DNA of 64,000 nt from Flavobacteriaceae bacterium (GCA_003443635.1 CP031964.1:2946321-3010320); one strand, 5' to 3'. Counted from the first letter of the stretch, positions 34,037 to 46,091 are shown. The notes: generated by a model not told the origin, from the sequence alone. Numbers and translations are program-made.

Positions 34037-35362
34037 TTATTCTGCGTTATCTAAAAAATCTTTAACTCGCTCTGTAAGCTTATCTAAAAATGATTTTCTT
34101 TCTTTTACAGGTTTTACTAGTTTTTCTTCTTGAATCAAATGGGCTTCATCTTCATTTTTAATTTCATCTTCAGTAATATCTTCTTCTTGAGCTTTCTTGT
34201 ATTGACGTTTAATGTCATCCATTACTAATCCTACAGCTGTAGCGTATAAAGGACTTGTTACTTCTTCATCACTATTTCCTGCCAAATGCTCATTAGGATA
34301 TCCAACTCTAGTATCCATTCCTGTAATATATTCTACTAATTGTTTTAAATGTTTTAATTGACTTCCTCCTCCTGTAAGTACAATACCCGCAATTAGTTTT
34401 TTCTTTTGCTCTTCGTGTCCATAGTTTTTAATTTCAACATATACTTGTTCTATAATCTCTACTACACGAGCATGAATAATTTTAGATAAGTTTTTTAAAG
34501 TAATTTCCTTAGGTTCTCGACCTCTTAATCCTGGTATAGAGACAATCTCATTATCTTTATTTTCTCCAGGCCATGCAGAGCCAAATTTTATCTTTAATAA
34601 TTCGGCTTGCTTTTCAATAATTGAACAGCCTTCTTTTATATCTTCAGTAATTACATTCCCTCCAAATGGAATTACTGCCGTATGACGAATAATTCCATCT
34701 CTAAATATGGCTAAGTCTGTCGTTCCTCCTCCAATATCAATCAATGCAACTCCCGCTTCTTTTTCTTCTTGACTCAATACCGCATTAGCAGATGCCAAAG
34801 GTTCCAAAGTAATTCCTTCTAAATTCAATCCAGCACTTTTTACACAGCGACCAATATTTCTAATTGAAGATACTTGTCCAACTACTACATGAAAATTAGC
34901 TTCTAATCTTCCTCCATACATCCCTATTGGTTCTTTAATTTCTGCCTGGCCATCAACTTTATATTCTTGTGGTAAAACATGAATTATTTCTTCTCCAGGA
35001 AGCATTACCAATTTATGTACTTGATTAATTAAACGATCTATATCCTCTTCATCAATTACTAATTCTGAATTTGATCTTGTGATGTAATCGCTATGTTGTA
35101 AACTTCTAATATGCTGTCCTGCAATACCAACTGTAACACCTTCAATTTTTTGGTCAGATGCCGCTTCAGCTTCTTGTACTGCTTGTTGAATGGATTGAAT
35201 AGTTTGTGTAATATTATTAACAACACCACGATGTACCCCTAAGCTTTTAGATTTTCCTATACCAAGAATTTCTGCTTTAGAATATTCGTTCTTTCGTCCA
35301 ATCATTGCCACAATTTTTGTGGTTCCTATATCTAATCCTACTGAAATATTATTACTTTCCAT
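34037..35362 (-). CDS. ftsA: Cell division protein FtsA
   Basis: FtsA is an actin-like ATPase that ties FtsZ to the membrane. The phosphate motifs are VGLDIGTTKIVAMIG near the N-terminus and GVALIDIGGGTTDLAIF near residue 205; GIVLTGGGSQLKHL is the adenosine motif. The C-terminal SFLDKLTERVKDFLDNAE is the amphipathic membrane-targeting helix, after an acidic linker. I chose the ATG at 35362 (441 residues), which follows the ftsQ stop by 4 bases and an AAAAAG stretch. The longer start at 35398 would overlap ftsQ by 32 bases and add an unlike N-terminus. Confidence 0.95.
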   Translation of the reverse strand: MESNNISVGLDIGTTKIVAMIGRKNEYSKAEILGIGKSKSLGVHRGVVNNITQTIQSIQQAVQEAEAASDQKIEGVTVGIAGQHIRSLQHSDYITRSNSELVIDEEDIDRLINQVHKLVMLPGEEIIHVLPQEYKVDGQAEIKEPIGMYGGRLEANFHVVVGQVSSIRNIGRCVKSAGLNLEGITLEPLASANAVLSQEEKEAGVALIDIGGGTTDLAIFRDGIIRHTAVIPFGGNVITEDIKEGCSIIEKQAELLKIKFGSAWPGENKDNEIVSIPGLRGREPKEITLKNLSKIIHARVVEIIEQVYVEIKNYGHEEQKKKLIAGIVLTGGGSQLKHLKQLVEYITGMDTRVGYPNEHLAGNSDEEVTSPLYATAVGLVMDDIKRQYKKAQEEDITEDEIKNEDEAHLIQEEKLVKPVKERKSFLDKLTERVKDFLDNAE

Positions 35363-35366
35363 TAGT

Positions 35367-36086
35367 TTACTTTTTAGTGCATACAACTTGATTTTCAAAT
35401 TGCAAATTCACTTTACTGTATTTATTTAGCGATTTATCTTTTTTAGCTTTTTGATAAAATGCTTTCAGGTTATTTATTTTTTTATCCAAATTATTTAAAT
35501 CCCCTATAAGAATTTCAAAATCATAAACTCTCATTTTTAATTTTATATCAAGGTTTTGTGCTTGATAAATCTCTACAACATGTGTTTTTAAAAATTCATC
35601 TTTATAAATTTTATCAGCAATAGCATATACATTTTTCAAATTATCTTTTTTCACAAACCCTGTAATTAAAGGTGTTCTAGCTGCATAATTATTAGATAAT
35701 GGCATTACTAAACCGTCTTCATCTATATAATACGATGTATTTGCATTAACTCTTGCTATAGGTTTTCTTTGAACAACATCTGCTTTAATCTCCCCATTAA
35801 CAGAAAGGTAGACTTGAGCAGTTTTTATCATTGGATTAGATTTTAGGGCAAGTTCCAATCTATTCAAATCTAAAATATCTTTAGGCACCTTCGTAGCACT
35901 CTCTTTATTTTGTATTAACAATTTATTAACCGTTTCATGAGTGACAAACAAGTTCTCTTCTCCAAAAAAGTTAATTTCAACATCAGATATAGTTCGCATA
36001 TCATTTCGTTTTGAAGAAAAGGCAAACAAGAACACCATCACTCCCAATAACAACAATGCTTTTATATAGTTCCAATTAACTCGCAA
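35367..36086 (-). CDS. ftsQ: Cell division protein FtsQ/DivIB
   Basis: This bitopic protein of the divisome core binds FtsL and FtsB in E. coli. It has a single membrane helix at about residues 8-22 (ALLLLGVMVFLFAF), then a POTRA-like domain (VNKLLIQNKESATKVPKDIL, AQVYLSVNGEIKADVVQRKP) and the FtsQ beta domain to residue 239. No SPOR or other extra domain is seen. It overlaps murC by 11 bases. Confidence 0.88.
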   Translation of the reverse strand: MRVNWNYIKALLLLGVMVFLFAFSSKRNDMRTISDVEINFFGEENLFVTHETVNKLLIQNKESATKVPKDILDLNRLELALKSNPMIKTAQVYLSVNGEIKADVVQRKPIARVNANTSYYIDEDGLVMPLSNNYAARTPLITGFVKKDNLKNVYAIADKIYKDEFLKTHVVEIYQAQNLDIKLKMRVYDFEILIGDLNNLDKKINNLKAFYQKAKKDKSLNKYSKVNLQFENQVVCTKK

Positions 36087-37434
36087 TACTCAACTGTTTT
36101 TTAATAAATTCTACTTCTGCTCCTATATCTCCTGCACCAAGCGTTAAAACAACTTTGGCACTATTATTTTGTATTTCAGAAACCATTTCTGGTTTTGTAA
36201 TTAATTTTTTATTGAGATTATTTATCTTATTTAGTAACCATTGCGAGTTTATCCCTTTTATAGGTAATTCTCTTGCTGGGTAAATATCCAATAAACGCAC
36301 TGAGTCAAATTGTGATAAACTCTGTGCAAACTCATTTGCAAAATCTCTAGTACGACTATATAAATGAGGTTGAAAAATCACTAAAACCTCTTGATTAGGA
36401 TACATTTCTCTAACTGCTTGGTGAACCGCATTAATTTCTTCAGGGTGATGTGCATAATCATCAATAAACACCAAATCATTTGATTTGATTTGATAGGTAA
36501 ATCGACGCTTAACACCTTTATAAGATGCTAATGCTTTAGCAAGGCTATAAGGGGAACAGCCAAATTCTATAGCCATTGCTAAAGCTATTAATGCATTCGA
36601 CAAATTATGTCTACCCGGTAGGTTAAATTTGAAGTTTTCAATATGTTGATTAGGTGTTTTTACATCAAACACATAAGTTCCTTTTTCTACTCTAATATTT
36701 GTTGCTGTATAGTCTGCATCTTCATTTACAGCATAAGTTATCCCTTCTATTGACAATCCTTTTTTAACAAACAGCTTTCCATTAGGTTTTAATCGTTTTG
36801 AAAATGCTACAAATGATGCTTCCATAGCTTCAGTTCCGCCATAAATATCAAGATGATCTGCATCCATTGATGTAATACAAGCATAATCTGGTGATAAGGT
36901 TAAAAATGAACGATCAAATTCATCAGCCTCAACTACAGACACCTTATTACCTTGAAGGATTAAATTTGAATTATAATTTTCTGAAATCCCTCCTAAAAAG
37001 GCAGTCATCTCAACATTACACTCTTTTAATAAATGTCCTAGTATACTTGTTGTTGTTGTTTTTCCATGTGTTCCTGCTACTGCCAAACAAATGGTATGTT
37101 CAGTAATCAATCCTAATATTTCTGATCTTTTTAATACATGAAATTTATTATTTCTAAAATAATTAAGTTCGCAATGCGTTTCTGATACTGCTGGAGTATA
37201 GATTACTAATGTGTTTTTTGAATTTAGATATCCTTCTGGAATATTATTGACATCATCTTCAAAATGAATTTTAACATCAAGGTGTTCCAATTCATCAGTA
37301 ATTTCTGTTCGTACTTTATCATACCCCGCTACAGATTTGTTATTTGAAACAAAATAACGTGCAAGCGCACTCATACCTATACCTCCGATACCTATAAAAT
37401 ACACATTATGAATATTATTTAAATTCATTAACAT
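36076..37434 (-). CDS. murC: UDP-N-acetylmuramate--L-alanine ligase
   Basis: MurC adds the first amino acid of the peptidoglycan stem peptide. N-terminal Rossmann motif [20 protein letters not shown] loop [16 protein letters not shown], and then [12 protein letters not shown] and [11 protein letters not shown] of the Mur ligase family are all present. Start is either ATG 37434 or ATG 37428; the latter overlaps the murG stop as TAATG and places the Rossmann motif at the usual distance. Confidence 0.97.
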   Translation of the reverse strand: MLMNLNNIHNVYFIGIGGIGMSALARYFVSNNKSVAGYDKVRTEITDELEHLDVKIHFEDDVNNIPEGYLNSKNTLVIYTPAVSETHCELNYFRNNKFHVLKRSEILGLITEHTICLAVAGTHGKTTTTSILGHLLKECNVEMTAFLGGISENYNSNLILQGNKVSVVEADEFDRSFLTLSPDYACITSMDADHLDIYGGTEAMEASFVAFSKRLKPNGKLFVKKGLSIEGITYAVNEDADYTATNIRVEKGTYVFDVKTPNQHIENFKFNLPGRHNLSNALIALAMAIEFGCSPYSLAKALASYKGVKRRFTYQIKSNDLVFIDDYAHHPEEINAVHQAVREMYPNQEVLVIFQPHLYSRTRDFANEFAQSLSQFDSVRLLDIYPARELPIKGINSQWLLNKINNLNKKLITKPEMVSEIQNNSAKVVLTLGAGDIGAEVEFIKKQLSIAS

Positions 37435-38519
37435 AACAGTTTTTCTACTTCGTCCACAATATCTTTTGTTGCATTTATTAATGCCAGCTTTTTAATATTT
37501 TCACTTAACTCCTGTTGTTTATCTTTAGAGTTCACTAATTGCATAAATTTGTTTTCAAAATCTACCTCTAAATCTTCCTCTTTTATTAAAATTGCTCCTT
37601 TTTCCTCTACAATAGCATTAGCATTTTTGGTTTGATGATCTTCAGCAACATTTGGTGATGGTATAAAAATTACTGGCTTCCCTACGATACACAATTCTGA
37701 AACAGAGCTAGCTCCAGCGCGAGAAATAATTAAATCCGAAGCACCATAAGCCATATTCATTTCATTTAAAAAAGCATGAACTTGTACATTTTCTAACTTA
37801 TTATATTTCTTATACTCGTCATAGTATAGTTTACCACATTGCCAAATCAGTTCAATATTTTGAGTTTGAAAGAATTCAAGTTTATCTTCTATTAGTTCAT
37901 TTATTCGCCTTGCTCCTAAGCTTCCACCTAGAACCAATAATGTTAATTTGCTATGCTTTAATTTATAATGATCTTTTGCTTCTACACATTTTTCTTCTAT
38001 ACATAAAAGATCTTGACGAACAGGATTTCCTGTTTTAATTAATTTTTCTTTAGGAAAAAAACGTTCTAATCCATCATAAGCCACACAAATTTTTTTAGCT
38101 TTTTTAGACAAAATTTTATTTGTAATACCTGGGTACGAATTTTGTTCCTGTATTAAGCTTGGAACATTTCGAAAAACTGCCATTTGCAACAATGGTCCGC
38201 TTGCAAATCCTCCTGTGCCTATAGCTACATCTGGATTAAATGTTTTTAATAACCTTCTAGATTTAATTAAGCTACTTAATACTTTAAATGGAAATGATAA
38301 GTTTTTTAATGTTAGTTTACGTTGAATTCCAGAAATCCATAAACCTTCAATTTTATATCCAGCTTGTGGTACTTTTTCCATTTCCATTTTATCAAGTGCG
38401 CCAACAAATAAAAATTCTGTATCTGGGTAACGAAGTTTTATTTCGTTAGCTATAGAGATAGCTGGGTAAATATGCCCCCCGGTACCACCTCCTGATAATA
38501 TGACTTTATATTTACTCAT
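37428..38519 (-). CDS. murG: UDP-GlcNAc:lipid I N-acetylglucosaminyltransferase MurG
   Basis: MurG converts lipid I to lipid II at the inner face of the membrane. The GT28 signature loop [16 protein letters not shown] is at the N-terminus, the second glycine-rich loop [17 protein letters not shown] lies near residue 195, and [20 protein letters not shown] near residue 268 binds UDP-GlcNAc. Length is 363. Its start overlaps the ftsW stop by one base. Confidence 0.97.
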   Translation of the reverse strand: MSKYKVILSGGGTGGHIYPAISIANEIKLRYPDTEFLFVGALDKMEMEKVPQAGYKIEGLWISGIQRKLTLKNLSFPFKVLSSLIKSRRLLKTFNPDVAIGTGGFASGPLLQMAVFRNVPSLIQEQNSYPGITNKILSKKAKKICVAYDGLERFFPKEKLIKTGNPVRQDLLCIEEKCVEAKDHYKLKHSKLTLLVLGGSLGARRINELIEDKLEFFQTQNIELIWQCGKLYYDEYKKYNKLENVQVHAFLNEMNMAYGASDLIISRAGASSVSELCIVGKPVIFIPSPNVAEDHQTKNANAIVEEKGAILIKEEDLEVDFENKFMQLVNSKDKQQELSENIKKLALINATKDIVDEVEKLLC

Positions 38520-39718
38520 TAAATCGTTTCACTTAATATTTCGAGAGGATTATCTGTATCCTCATTTATTATTTGCTCCTTTATTTCTTGTCGTTTTACA
38601 CTTACGCTTAAAATAATTCCTATTGCTAGACAGGTCATCCATATAGAAGTACCTCCACTACTTATTAATGGTAGAGTTTGTCCAGTTACAGGAAAAATTT
38701 CTACTGCTACTCCCATATTTACTAAAGCTTGAAATATGATAGGCAAGCCAACACCTATAGCCAATAGTTTACCAAAAATGGTATCTGCTTTTTGAGAGAC
38801 AATTAAAATTCTGAATAACAACCAAAGGTATAGTACCATTAAAATCAACCCTCCTAGCAATCCATACTCCTCTATAATAATTGCAAAAATAAAATCGGAT
38901 GACGATTGTGGCAGGAAGTTCTTCTGAGTACTTTTTCCTGGACCAACCCCAGTCATCCTACCCGAAGCAATTGCAATTTTGGCTTTCTCGATTTGATAAT
39001 CTTCTTCGGTATCTTCTCCATTTATAAAATTCTCTACTCTACTTGCCCAAGTATCAATACGATTAGGCATCGCCTCAGGGAATGCTTTAGCAGCCAAAAC
39101 AAACACGATAAAAACTCCAATCCCGCTTAGAAGAATTAAACTTAGATATCTTTTTGGATATCCTCCCAAAAAAGCCAATACCATAACCATAACAAAAATT
39201 AAGGCACTTGTCGAAAAGTTTGCCGGAAGTATTAATGCTAACACTAAAAATACTGGAAACCAAAGCGGTAAAATACTTTCACTAAAAGTGATTTTTTTAT
39301 CTTTTATTTTAGATAAGTACCGTGCAACGTATATCATTAATACAACAGAAGCTAATGTTGAAGGCTGAAATGTAAAGCCTACAAAAGGAATTTGTATCCA
39401 ACGTTTAGCATTTGTTAGACTCTCTGAAGTATCAGTTTGAAACATAGTTAATGCTAATAGCACTAACACAACAGGAATCATAACCATTGACAACCCTCTA
39501 AAATAACGATAAGGAATACGATGCACCCCATACATTATCGTAAACCCTAAAAACAAATGCATAAAATGCTTAACAAAATAACTAAACGTATTTCCGTCTC
39601 CAGCATATGCTAAATTACTAGCCGCACTATATACAGGTAAAAAAGAAAATACGGCCAATAATGTTGCAATTGCCCATATTAATCGATCCCCTTTTATGTT
39701 TTTAAAAAACGTTTGCAC
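38519..39718 (-). CDS. ftsW: Septal peptidoglycan polymerase FtsW (SEDS family)
   Basis: FtsW polymerises glycan strands at the septum together with FtsI. About ten membrane helices are present. Conserved SEDS segments: [20 protein letters not shown] with the invariant [21 protein letters not shown], and the C-terminal [13 protein letters not shown]. Length is 399. It sits between murD and murG, in the standard dcw order. Confidence 0.96.
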   Translation of the reverse strand: MQTFFKNIKGDRLIWAIATLLAVFSFLPVYSAASNLAYAGDGNTFSYFVKHFMHLFLGFTIMYGVHRIPYRYFRGLSMVMIPVVLVLLALTMFQTDTSESLTNAKRWIQIPFVGFTFQPSTLASVVLMIYVARYLSKIKDKKITFSESILPLWFPVFLVLALILPANFSTSALIFVMVMVLAFLGGYPKRYLSLILLSGIGVFIVFVLAAKAFPEAMPNRIDTWASRVENFINGEDTEEDYQIEKAKIAIASGRMTGVGPGKSTQKNFLPQSSSDFIFAIIIEEYGLLGGLILMVLYLWLLFRILIVSQKADTIFGKLLAIGVGLPIIFQALVNMGVAVEIFPVTGQTLPLISSGGTSIWMTCLAIGIILSVSVKRQEIKEQIINEDTDNPLEILSETI

Positions 39719-39730
39719 GACCTTTACTAT

Positions 39731-41065
39731 TTATAATTTTCTTACAGCGGTTTTAAATTGCCGCCCTCTATCTTCATAATTTTCAAATAAATCAAAACTA
39801 GCACAAGCTGGTGACAATAAGACATTATCTCCAGCTTCTGCAATTTTATAAGCTATTTTAACTGCTTCGTTCATATATTCGGTTTCTACAATAACATCTA
39901 CCATATTACCAAAGCTTTCAAACAACTTTTGATTATCAACTCCTAAACAGATAATCGCCTTAACTTTTTCGTTCACAAATCGAAACAGTTCTCTATAATT
40001 ATTTCCCTTATCTTCACCACCAACAATCCAAACCGTAGGGGCATCCATACTTTCTAAAGCAAAATATGTAGCATTTACATTAGTAGCTTTTGAGTCGTTT
40101 ATATACTGTACTTTATTAATACGAAGTACATTTTCTAGGCGATGCTCAACACCTTCAAAGTTTTCTAAACTTTCTCTTATTGTTTCTTTTCTTATTTTTA
40201 ATAAATGCGCCACTGTTGATGCTGCCATAGCATTTTTAACATTGTGGGAACCTTGTAAAGCAATAGTCTCTGTAGGCATAATTATTTGATTATTATCTAT
40301 AGTTATTAGTATATTATTTTCTTTTATATATGCGCCATTTTCAATCTCTTTTGTTAATGAAAATGGCAATAATTTTGACTGAACTGGATTCTCTTTTATG
40401 TATTTATTAATCACTTCATCATCCGCATCATAGATAAGATAATCGTCTTTAGTTTGATTTTTTGTAATTCTAAATTTTGAAGCAATATAATTTTCAAACA
40501 GATATTCATATCTGTCCAAATGATCAGGTGTAATATTGGTAATAATTGCAATATGCGGTTTAAAAGCTTCTATTCCATCTAATTGAAAACTGCTTAATTC
40601 TAAAACATAGTTTTTAAAACTAAACTCATGCACTTGTTTTGCAAAACTATCTCCAATATTCCCAGCTACCCCTACATCTAAGTTTCCATTTTTTAAAATA
40701 TGATGCGTTAATGCTGTAGTAGTAGTTTTTCCATTACTCCCTGTAATTCCTATTAAAGTGGCATCTGTATATTTTGCTGCAAATTCAATTTCAGAAATTA
40801 CTGGCACCCTGTTTTCAATTAGTTTTTGCACTAATGTTACTTTATCTGGAATTCCTGGGCTTTTCATCACAATGTCTGCATTCAAGATTTTAGCTTCTGT
40901 ATGCTTCTCTTCTTCCCATTCAATCTCATTATGTATAAGAACGTTTTTATAATTTTCTTTAATTTTTCCTTTATCGGAAACAAAAACTTCAAATCCTTCT
41001 CGCTTACCTAAAAGTGCTGTTCCAACACCACTTTCTCCACCTCCAAGAATTACTATTTTTTTCAT
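39731..41065 (-). CDS. murD: UDP-N-acetylmuramoyl-L-alanine--D-glutamate ligase
   Basis: MurD adds D-glutamate to the stem peptide. Motifs are the N-terminal ILGGGESGVGTALLG, the ATP loop LIGITGSNGKTTTTALTHH, YVLELSSFQLD, and INDSKATNVNATYFALES near residue 315. Length (444) is normal. Its start is directly next to the mraY stop. Confidence 0.97.
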   Translation of the reverse strand: MKKIVILGGGESGVGTALLGKREGFEVFVSDKGKIKENYKNVLIHNEIEWEEEKHTEAKILNADIVMKSPGIPDKVTLVQKLIENRVPVISEIEFAAKYTDATLIGITGSNGKTTTTALTHHILKNGNLDVGVAGNIGDSFAKQVHEFSFKNYVLELSSFQLDGIEAFKPHIAIITNITPDHLDRYEYLFENYIASKFRITKNQTKDDYLIYDADDEVINKYIKENPVQSKLLPFSLTKEIENGAYIKENNILITIDNNQIIMPTETIALQGSHNVKNAMAASTVAHLLKIRKETIRESLENFEGVEHRLENVLRINKVQYINDSKATNVNATYFALESMDAPTVWIVGGEDKGNNYRELFRFVNEKVKAIICLGVDNQKLFESFGNMVDVIVETEYMNEAVKIAYKIAEAGDNVLLSPACASFDLFENYEDRGRQFKTAVRKL

Positions 41066-42298
41066 TTATCGTATTTTCAATGTCACTACAGATAGAATTG
41101 CCAATAAGATTCCTATAATCCAAAATCGAGTTACAATTTTACTTTCGTGATATCCTGATTTTTGATAATGATGATGTAATGGAGACATTTTAAAAATACG
41201 TCTTCCTTCTCCATATTTCTTTCGTGTATATTTAAAGTACCCTACTTGAAGTACAACCGATAAGTTTTCTGCTAAAAATATTCCGCATAACAACGGGATT
41301 AACCATTCTTTACGAACAGCAATTGCTATTACTGCAATAATACCACCTATAGTCAAACTTCCAGTATCTCCCATGAATACCTGAGCCGGATATGTATTAT
41401 ACCACAAAAATCCAATTAAAGCACCTACAAAAGCTGCTATATAAATTGAAATTTCTTCAACTCTCGGGATATACATAATATTTAAATAATCTGAAAAAAT
41501 GATATTACCTGATACCCAAGCAAAAACCCCAAGAGTAAGAGCAATAATAACTGAAGTTCCAGCAGCTAAACCATCTATCCCATCGGTAAGATTAGCTCCA
41601 TTAGACACTGCTGTAATTAAAAATATAACAAATGGAATGAATATAATCCAAGCATATTTACCCCAATTAGGGTTTATCCAAGTAATTAAACTCGCATAAT
41701 CAAATTCATTTTTCTTTACAAATGGAATGGTTGTTTTTGTAGATTTTATTTCTGGTTGGAGTTTTATAGATTCTACTCTATCCGCTTCTACAATTTCTGT
41801 TTGTGATTGTAATGGTTGTTCTTTTATAGTCACTCCATTATGAAAATATAATGTTGTTCCTACTATAAGCCCAAGACCAACCTGTCCTAATACTTTAAAC
41901 TTACCTTTTAATCCTTCTTTATCGTTTTTGAATTTTTTAATATAATCATCTATAAATCCAATAATTCCCATCCATACGGTAGTAACCAAAAGCAATATAA
42001 TATAGATATTATCTAATTTCGCAAATAAAAGCACTGGAATTAATGTCGCTAAAATGATAATAACTCCACCCATTGTCGGTGTTCCAGCTTTTTCTTTTTG
42101 TCCCTCTAAACCTAGATCTCTAATTGTTTCACCTACTTGTTGTTTTCTTAAAAAATTAATAATTCGTTTTCCATAGATTGTAGAAATCAGCAATGAAAAA
42201 ATCATTGCCATAGCAGCTCTAAAAGATATATACCTAAATAGAGATGCTCCAGGAAATTCAAATTGTTTTTCTAAATATTCAAACAAATAGTACAGCAT
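41066..42298 (-). CDS. mraY: Phospho-N-acetylmuramoyl-pentapeptide transferase MraY
   Basis: MraY links the UDP-MurNAc-pentapeptide to undecaprenyl phosphate, giving lipid I. The aspartate pair is at 117-118 in [19 protein letters not shown] (237-246) holds the next catalytic aspartate, and MSPLHHHYQ near residue 345 is the histidine motif. About ten membrane helices. At 410 residues it is about 50 longer than E. coli MraY; the extra material (about 155-210) is a polar loop after the helix ending LIVGTTLYF. Confidence 0.96.
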   Translation of the reverse strand: MLYYLFEYLEKQFEFPGASLFRYISFRAAMAMIFSLLISTIYGKRIINFLRKQQVGETIRDLGLEGQKEKAGTPTMGGVIIILATLIPVLLFAKLDNIYIILLLVTTVWMGIIGFIDDYIKKFKNDKEGLKGKFKVLGQVGLGLIVGTTLYFHNGVTIKEQPLQSQTEIVEADRVESIKLQPEIKSTKTTIPFVKKNEFDYASLITWINPNWGKYAWIIFIPFVIFLITAVSNGANLTDGIDGLAAGTSVIIALTLGVFAWVSGNIIFSDYLNIMYIPRVEEISIYIAAFVGALIGFLWYNTYPAQVFMGDTGSLTIGGIIAVIAIAVRKEWLIPLLCGIFLAENLSVVLQVGYFKYTRKKYGEGRRIFKMSPLHHHYQKSGYHESKIVTRFWIIGILLAILSVVTLKIR

Positions 42299-42299
42299 A

Positions 42300-43760
42300 T
42301 TATTTTTGTAATTGTTTTAAAAACTCTTCTACTATTTTATAATCATCAAAATTCGTCCTTACCCCATTTATTTCTTGATAAGTTTCATGTCCTTTACCAG
42401 CAATTAATATGATGTCTTTAGAGTTTGCTAATTGACAAGCTGTTTTTATTGCTTGCTTGCGATCTAAAATTGACATTGTTTTTTTAAAGTATTGCGGTTC
42501 TACACCAGCTTCCATTTCTTCAATTATAACTTCTGGTTTTTCTGTTCTGGGATTATCACTTGTAAAAATCACTTTAGTGCTTAAAGTTGAAGCAATATTG
42601 GCCATTACTGGTCGCTTTGCTTTATCCCTATCTCCACCACAACCAACTACTGTGATTAATTTCTCATTTTTAGTTCGTATGCTATTTATTGTTTCTAACA
42701 CATTTTTAAGAGCGTCAGGTGTATGCGCATAATCTATTATTGCTGTCACTTCGTTAGACATTAAATATTGAAAACGCCCACTAACACTTTCTAAATCACT
42801 TATCAAGCGTAATATTTCCACATTTTCTAATCCTAATAAATCTGCTGTACCATAGATAGCGAGTAAATTATATGCATTAAAATTTCCAATAAGTTTTGTC
42901 CATAGTTCATTATCATTAATCTTTAATAATAATCCACTAAGCTGATTTTCTAAAATTTGAGCTCGATAATCAGCATAACTTTTTAATGCATAGGTGTATT
43001 TTTTTGATGCTGTATTTTGCAACATAAACAGGCCATTTTTATCATCAACATTAACTAATGAAAATGCTGATTTTGGAAGATTATCAAAAAACCTCTTCTT
43101 AACATCACGATATTCTGCAAACGTATTATGATAATCTAAATGGTCATGAGATAAATTAGAAAAAATACCACCTGTAAAGTGCAATCCTTTTGTTCTATTT
43201 TGATGAATTCCATGAGAACTTACTTCCATAAAACAAAACTCAACACCCTCATCATTCATCTCTTTTAAATATTTGTTTATTGTAATCGGATCTGGGGTTG
43301 TATGTGTGGCATCATAAATTTTATCATCTACAGCAATTTTTACAGTTGAAAGTAATCCAACTTTATAACCTGCTTTTTTAAATAGTCGATAAAGTAAACT
43401 TGCAATAGTTGTTTTCCCATTAGTTCCTGTTACACCAACAAGTTTTAGGTTTTTTGATGGTACTCCATAATAATTTGAAGCCATAATTGCCAATGCTTTA
43501 CTTGAATTATCTACTGCTACATAGGTAACATTATCTTCAATTATATCAGGCATGCTTTCACAAATTACAGCTATTGCTCCCTGCCGTATGGCTTTATTTA
43601 TATAATCATGACCATTTACTACTGTTCCATTAACTGCAACAAACACATCATTCTGTCTTATATTCCTTGAATCAAAATGCATTTCACTTACTTCAAGGTT
43701 TGTGCTTCCAACTATGGCATTAAGTGTAACCTTATACAATATGTCTTTTAACAATATCAC
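42300..43760 (-). CDS. murE: UDP-MurNAc-L-Ala-D-Glu ligase MurE, meso-diaminopimelate type
   Basis: MurE adds the third stem-peptide residue. ATP loop GTNGKTT is at 112-118, and [20 protein letters not shown] carries substrate-binding residues. [10 protein letters not shown] in the C-terminal domain is the DNPR motif typical of enzymes that add meso-diaminopimelate, so the wall is predicted to be mDAP type. The start overlaps the ftsI end by 4 bases. Confidence 0.96.
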   Translation of the reverse strand: MILLKDILYKVTLNAIVGSTNLEVSEMHFDSRNIRQNDVFVAVNGTVVNGHDYINKAIRQGAIAVICESMPDIIEDNVTYVAVDNSSKALAIMASNYYGVPSKNLKLVGVTGTNGKTTIASLLYRLFKKAGYKVGLLSTVKIAVDDKIYDATHTTPDPITINKYLKEMNDEGVEFCFMEVSSHGIHQNRTKGLHFTGGIFSNLSHDHLDYHNTFAEYRDVKKRFFDNLPKSAFSLVNVDDKNGLFMLQNTASKKYTYALKSYADYRAQILENQLSGLLLKINDNELWTKLIGNFNAYNLLAIYGTADLLGLENVEILRLISDLESVSGRFQYLMSNEVTAIIDYAHTPDALKNVLETINSIRTKNEKLITVVGCGGDRDKAKRPVMANIASTLSTKVIFTSDNPRTEKPEVIIEEMEAGVEPQYFKKTMSILDRKQAIKTACQLANSKDIILIAGKGHETYQEINGVRTNFDDYKIVEEFLKQLQK

Positions 43761-45760
43761 AGCAAGTTTAATATTACGGTTTGGTTTTTCTTTAACTTCA
43801 CTCCTTGAGCAACAGATTGCGTTTTCACTTTTCCGCTACCTATCATTTTTACTTTTACCCCCATGTTTTCCAATAAAGTAATAGCATCCATAGCTGGTAA
43901 GCCTTTTAAGTTTGGCATTATGGTTTTATAGGTTTGAGCAGTTTTATAGTAAGATTCATAATCTCCTACAACAGCCATATCTTTCTCTTCTAAATTTTCT
44001 ACAGCATCAATTACAGGGGTATCTGTATATATTTTTTGTGCGATTTTTTTAAATACTGGCGCAGCCACTACATTCCCATAATATCCAATTTTCTTATCAG
44101 GTTTATGAATTACTACAATACAAGAATATTTAGGATTTTCTGCTGGAAAATAACCTGCAAAAGATGATATATATAAACCTGGTTCTTTCCAATACTCTGT
44201 TTGACAAGTACCAGTTTTACCAGCCATTGAAAAATTGGGAGAATAAATATTATGAGCTGTCCCATGTTTTTTTTCAACAACATTTTTCATCATTTGTTGT
44301 ACTTTTTTAGCTGTTTCTATACTACAAACTGATGGGTTTATTATCTCCTTTTCAAAAGGCACAATGGTTTTATCAAATTCTTTTACTTCTCTTAAAAAAC
44401 GAGGCTTCACCATTTCACCATCATTTGCAATAGCATTGTAAAACGTCAATGTTTGCAATGGAGTTAATTGTACACCATATCCAAAAGCCATCCAAGGCAA
44501 GGCAATACCACTCCATTCTTTCTTAACAGAAGGATGAGGAATAAAGGGTTCTCCTTCTCCAATAATTGGTAAATCCAATTGATTATTTAACCCCATTTTA
44601 TAGAGTCTATCTACAAATTTTGAAGGTTTATTATTATAATTATTATGAATCAATTTTACTAAACCCGTGTTTGATGAAACTTCAAATGCTCGAGAGGCCG
44701 AAATTTTCCCATAACCTCCATTTCTTGAATCTCTCACATTTCTACCGTAGAATGTAAGTATCCCTTTTTCGGTATCCACAACATCACTAGTATCAATAAC
44801 TTTATCTTCCAATGCTGCAACCATGGCCATCAATTTAAATGTTGAGCCTGGTTCGTGACTTTCTCCTACTGCATAATTTAAACGCTCATAATAAGTCCCT
44901 TTTGAAGTACGTCCAAGATTAGAAATTGCTTTAATCTCTCCTGTTTTTGTTTCCATAACAATCACACTCCCATGTTCAGCACTGAACTTTTCTAACTGTT
45001 CTAATAATGCATGATGTGCAATATCCTGTATATTAACATCTATAGTAGTATATATATCATATCCATCTTGAGGTTCTACCTGATTATTATCTCCTATAGG
45101 TTTCCACTGTCCTTTCCCTATTTTTTGTTTTAAACGCTTTCCATCCGTTCCTCTTAAATATTTCATTCCAAAAGCGCCGTCAATGCCCGGACGAGTTATA
45201 TTACCATCTTCATCTGTACGCTCATAACCTATAGTACGTTGAGCGATACCACCCATTGGATGTTCACGTTTTGTTTTTTGTTCAACAATTAACCCGCCTT
45301 TAAAAGCTCCTAAATTCAATAAAGGAAATTTTCTAAACCTTAAATAATCACCATACCCTAAATTTCGAGCTAGTAAAAAATATCGATTTTTATTTGTTCT
45401 TGCTTTCCTAATATTTTGTTGATAATAACTTGACGTTCTACCGTGATATTTAGCTAAAGAATCACTTAATCCTTTTATATATTTTTCGAAGTTTTTCTCT
45501 GAAGATGTCAAGGCATCTATTCTAATATCGTATTTAGGAACTGACGTTGCCAATAAACTCCCATCAGCAGAATACACATTACCTCTATTTGCAGGAATAG
45601 TTACATTTTGCACAGTTCTCTTCTCTGCTAGTTCACGATACTCATCTCCCTGTACGAATTGAATTTTCGCCAATTTAAAGACTACCAAAAGAGCGAAGAT
45701 GAACATACATCCTGCTACAAAATACAATCGGTTTAATATGTTCTTTTCGGTTACAGCCAA
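43757..45760 (-). CDS. ftsI: Division transpeptidase FtsI (PBP3) with C-terminal PASTA domain
   Basis: This class B penicillin-binding protein crosslinks septal peptidoglycan. One membrane helix (about 10-30) anchors it; the pedestal domain starts with TIPANRGNVYSADGSLLA. The transpeptidase motifs are STFK (306-309), SSN (362-364) and KTGT (515-518). A single PASTA domain (about 612-667, IMPNLKGLPAMDAITLLENM) follows, which E. coli FtsI lacks but Bacteroidota and Firmicutes homologues carry. It lies 8 bases downstream of ftsL. Confidence 0.96.
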   Translation of the reverse strand: MAVTEKNILNRLYFVAGCMFIFALLVVFKLAKIQFVQGDEYRELAEKRTVQNVTIPANRGNVYSADGSLLATSVPKYDIRIDALTSSEKNFEKYIKGLSDSLAKYHGRTSSYYQQNIRKARTNKNRYFLLARNLGYGDYLRFRKFPLLNLGAFKGGLIVEQKTKREHPMGGIAQRTIGYERTDEDGNITRPGIDGAFGMKYLRGTDGKRLKQKIGKGQWKPIGDNNQVEPQDGYDIYTTIDVNIQDIAHHALLEQLEKFSAEHGSVIVMETKTGEIKAISNLGRTSKGTYYERLNYAVGESHEPGSTFKLMAMVAALEDKVIDTSDVVDTEKGILTFYGRNVRDSRNGGYGKISASRAFEVSSNTGLVKLIHNNYNNKPSKFVDRLYKMGLNNQLDLPIIGEGEPFIPHPSVKKEWSGIALPWMAFGYGVQLTPLQTLTFYNAIANDGEMVKPRFLREVKEFDKTIVPFEKEIINPSVCSIETAKKVQQMMKNVVEKKHGTAHNIYSPNFSMAGKTGTCQTEYWKEPGLYISSFAGYFPAENPKYSCIVVIHKPDKKIGYYGNVVAAPVFKKIAQKIYTDTPVIDAVENLEEKDMAVVGDYESYYKTAQTYKTIMPNLKGLPAMDAITLLENMGVKVKMIGSGKVKTQSVAQGVKLKKNQTVILNLL

Positions 45761-45768
45761 GACGAACT

Positions 45769-46086
45769 TTAATTTTGTGATTTTACTTTTATTTTCTTCG
45801 GAGGTATATCAGAAGGCGACAACCCCTTGTCTGCCATTTTTCTAATTACCGTAGTTTCCATTTTTAATTTCATTAATGTAGAGCGACCATCTATCATTGC
45901 CGATCGCAACTCTTTCACTTCTTCGTTAAGTCTTGCTATTTCATGTACTTTACTATCTGCACTATGTGAGCTAGCAATCATTATGATTGCCAAAAAAGAA
46001 ATAAACAAAATGAATCTCCAATTTTTAAACGAGTCATCGCTTATTAAAAAAGTTCCTCTGAGTACATTATAAATGTTTTTCTTCAT
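45769..46086 (-). CDS. ftsL: FtsL-like division protein
   Basis: A small bitopic protein of 105 residues with a membrane helix at about 25-43 (FILFISFLAIIMIASSHSA) and then a coiled-coil heptad region (about 45-85, VHEIARLNEEVKELRSAM). Sequence similarity to E. coli FtsL is weak, as usual; size, topology and the place between rsmH and ftsI make the assignment. It would bind FtsQ and an FtsB-like partner. Confidence 0.85.
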   Translation of the reverse strand: MKKNIYNVLRGTFLISDDSFKNWRFILFISFLAIIMIASSHSADSKVHEIARLNEEVKELRSAMIDGRSTLMKLKMETTVIRKMADKGLSPSDIPPKKIKVKSQN

Positions 46087-46091
46087 TGTTT

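Noticed and set aside
42457-42732. 91-codon plus-strand reading frame opposite murE
   Set aside because: It is a shadow of the conserved murE coding sequence with no start signals or family similarity.
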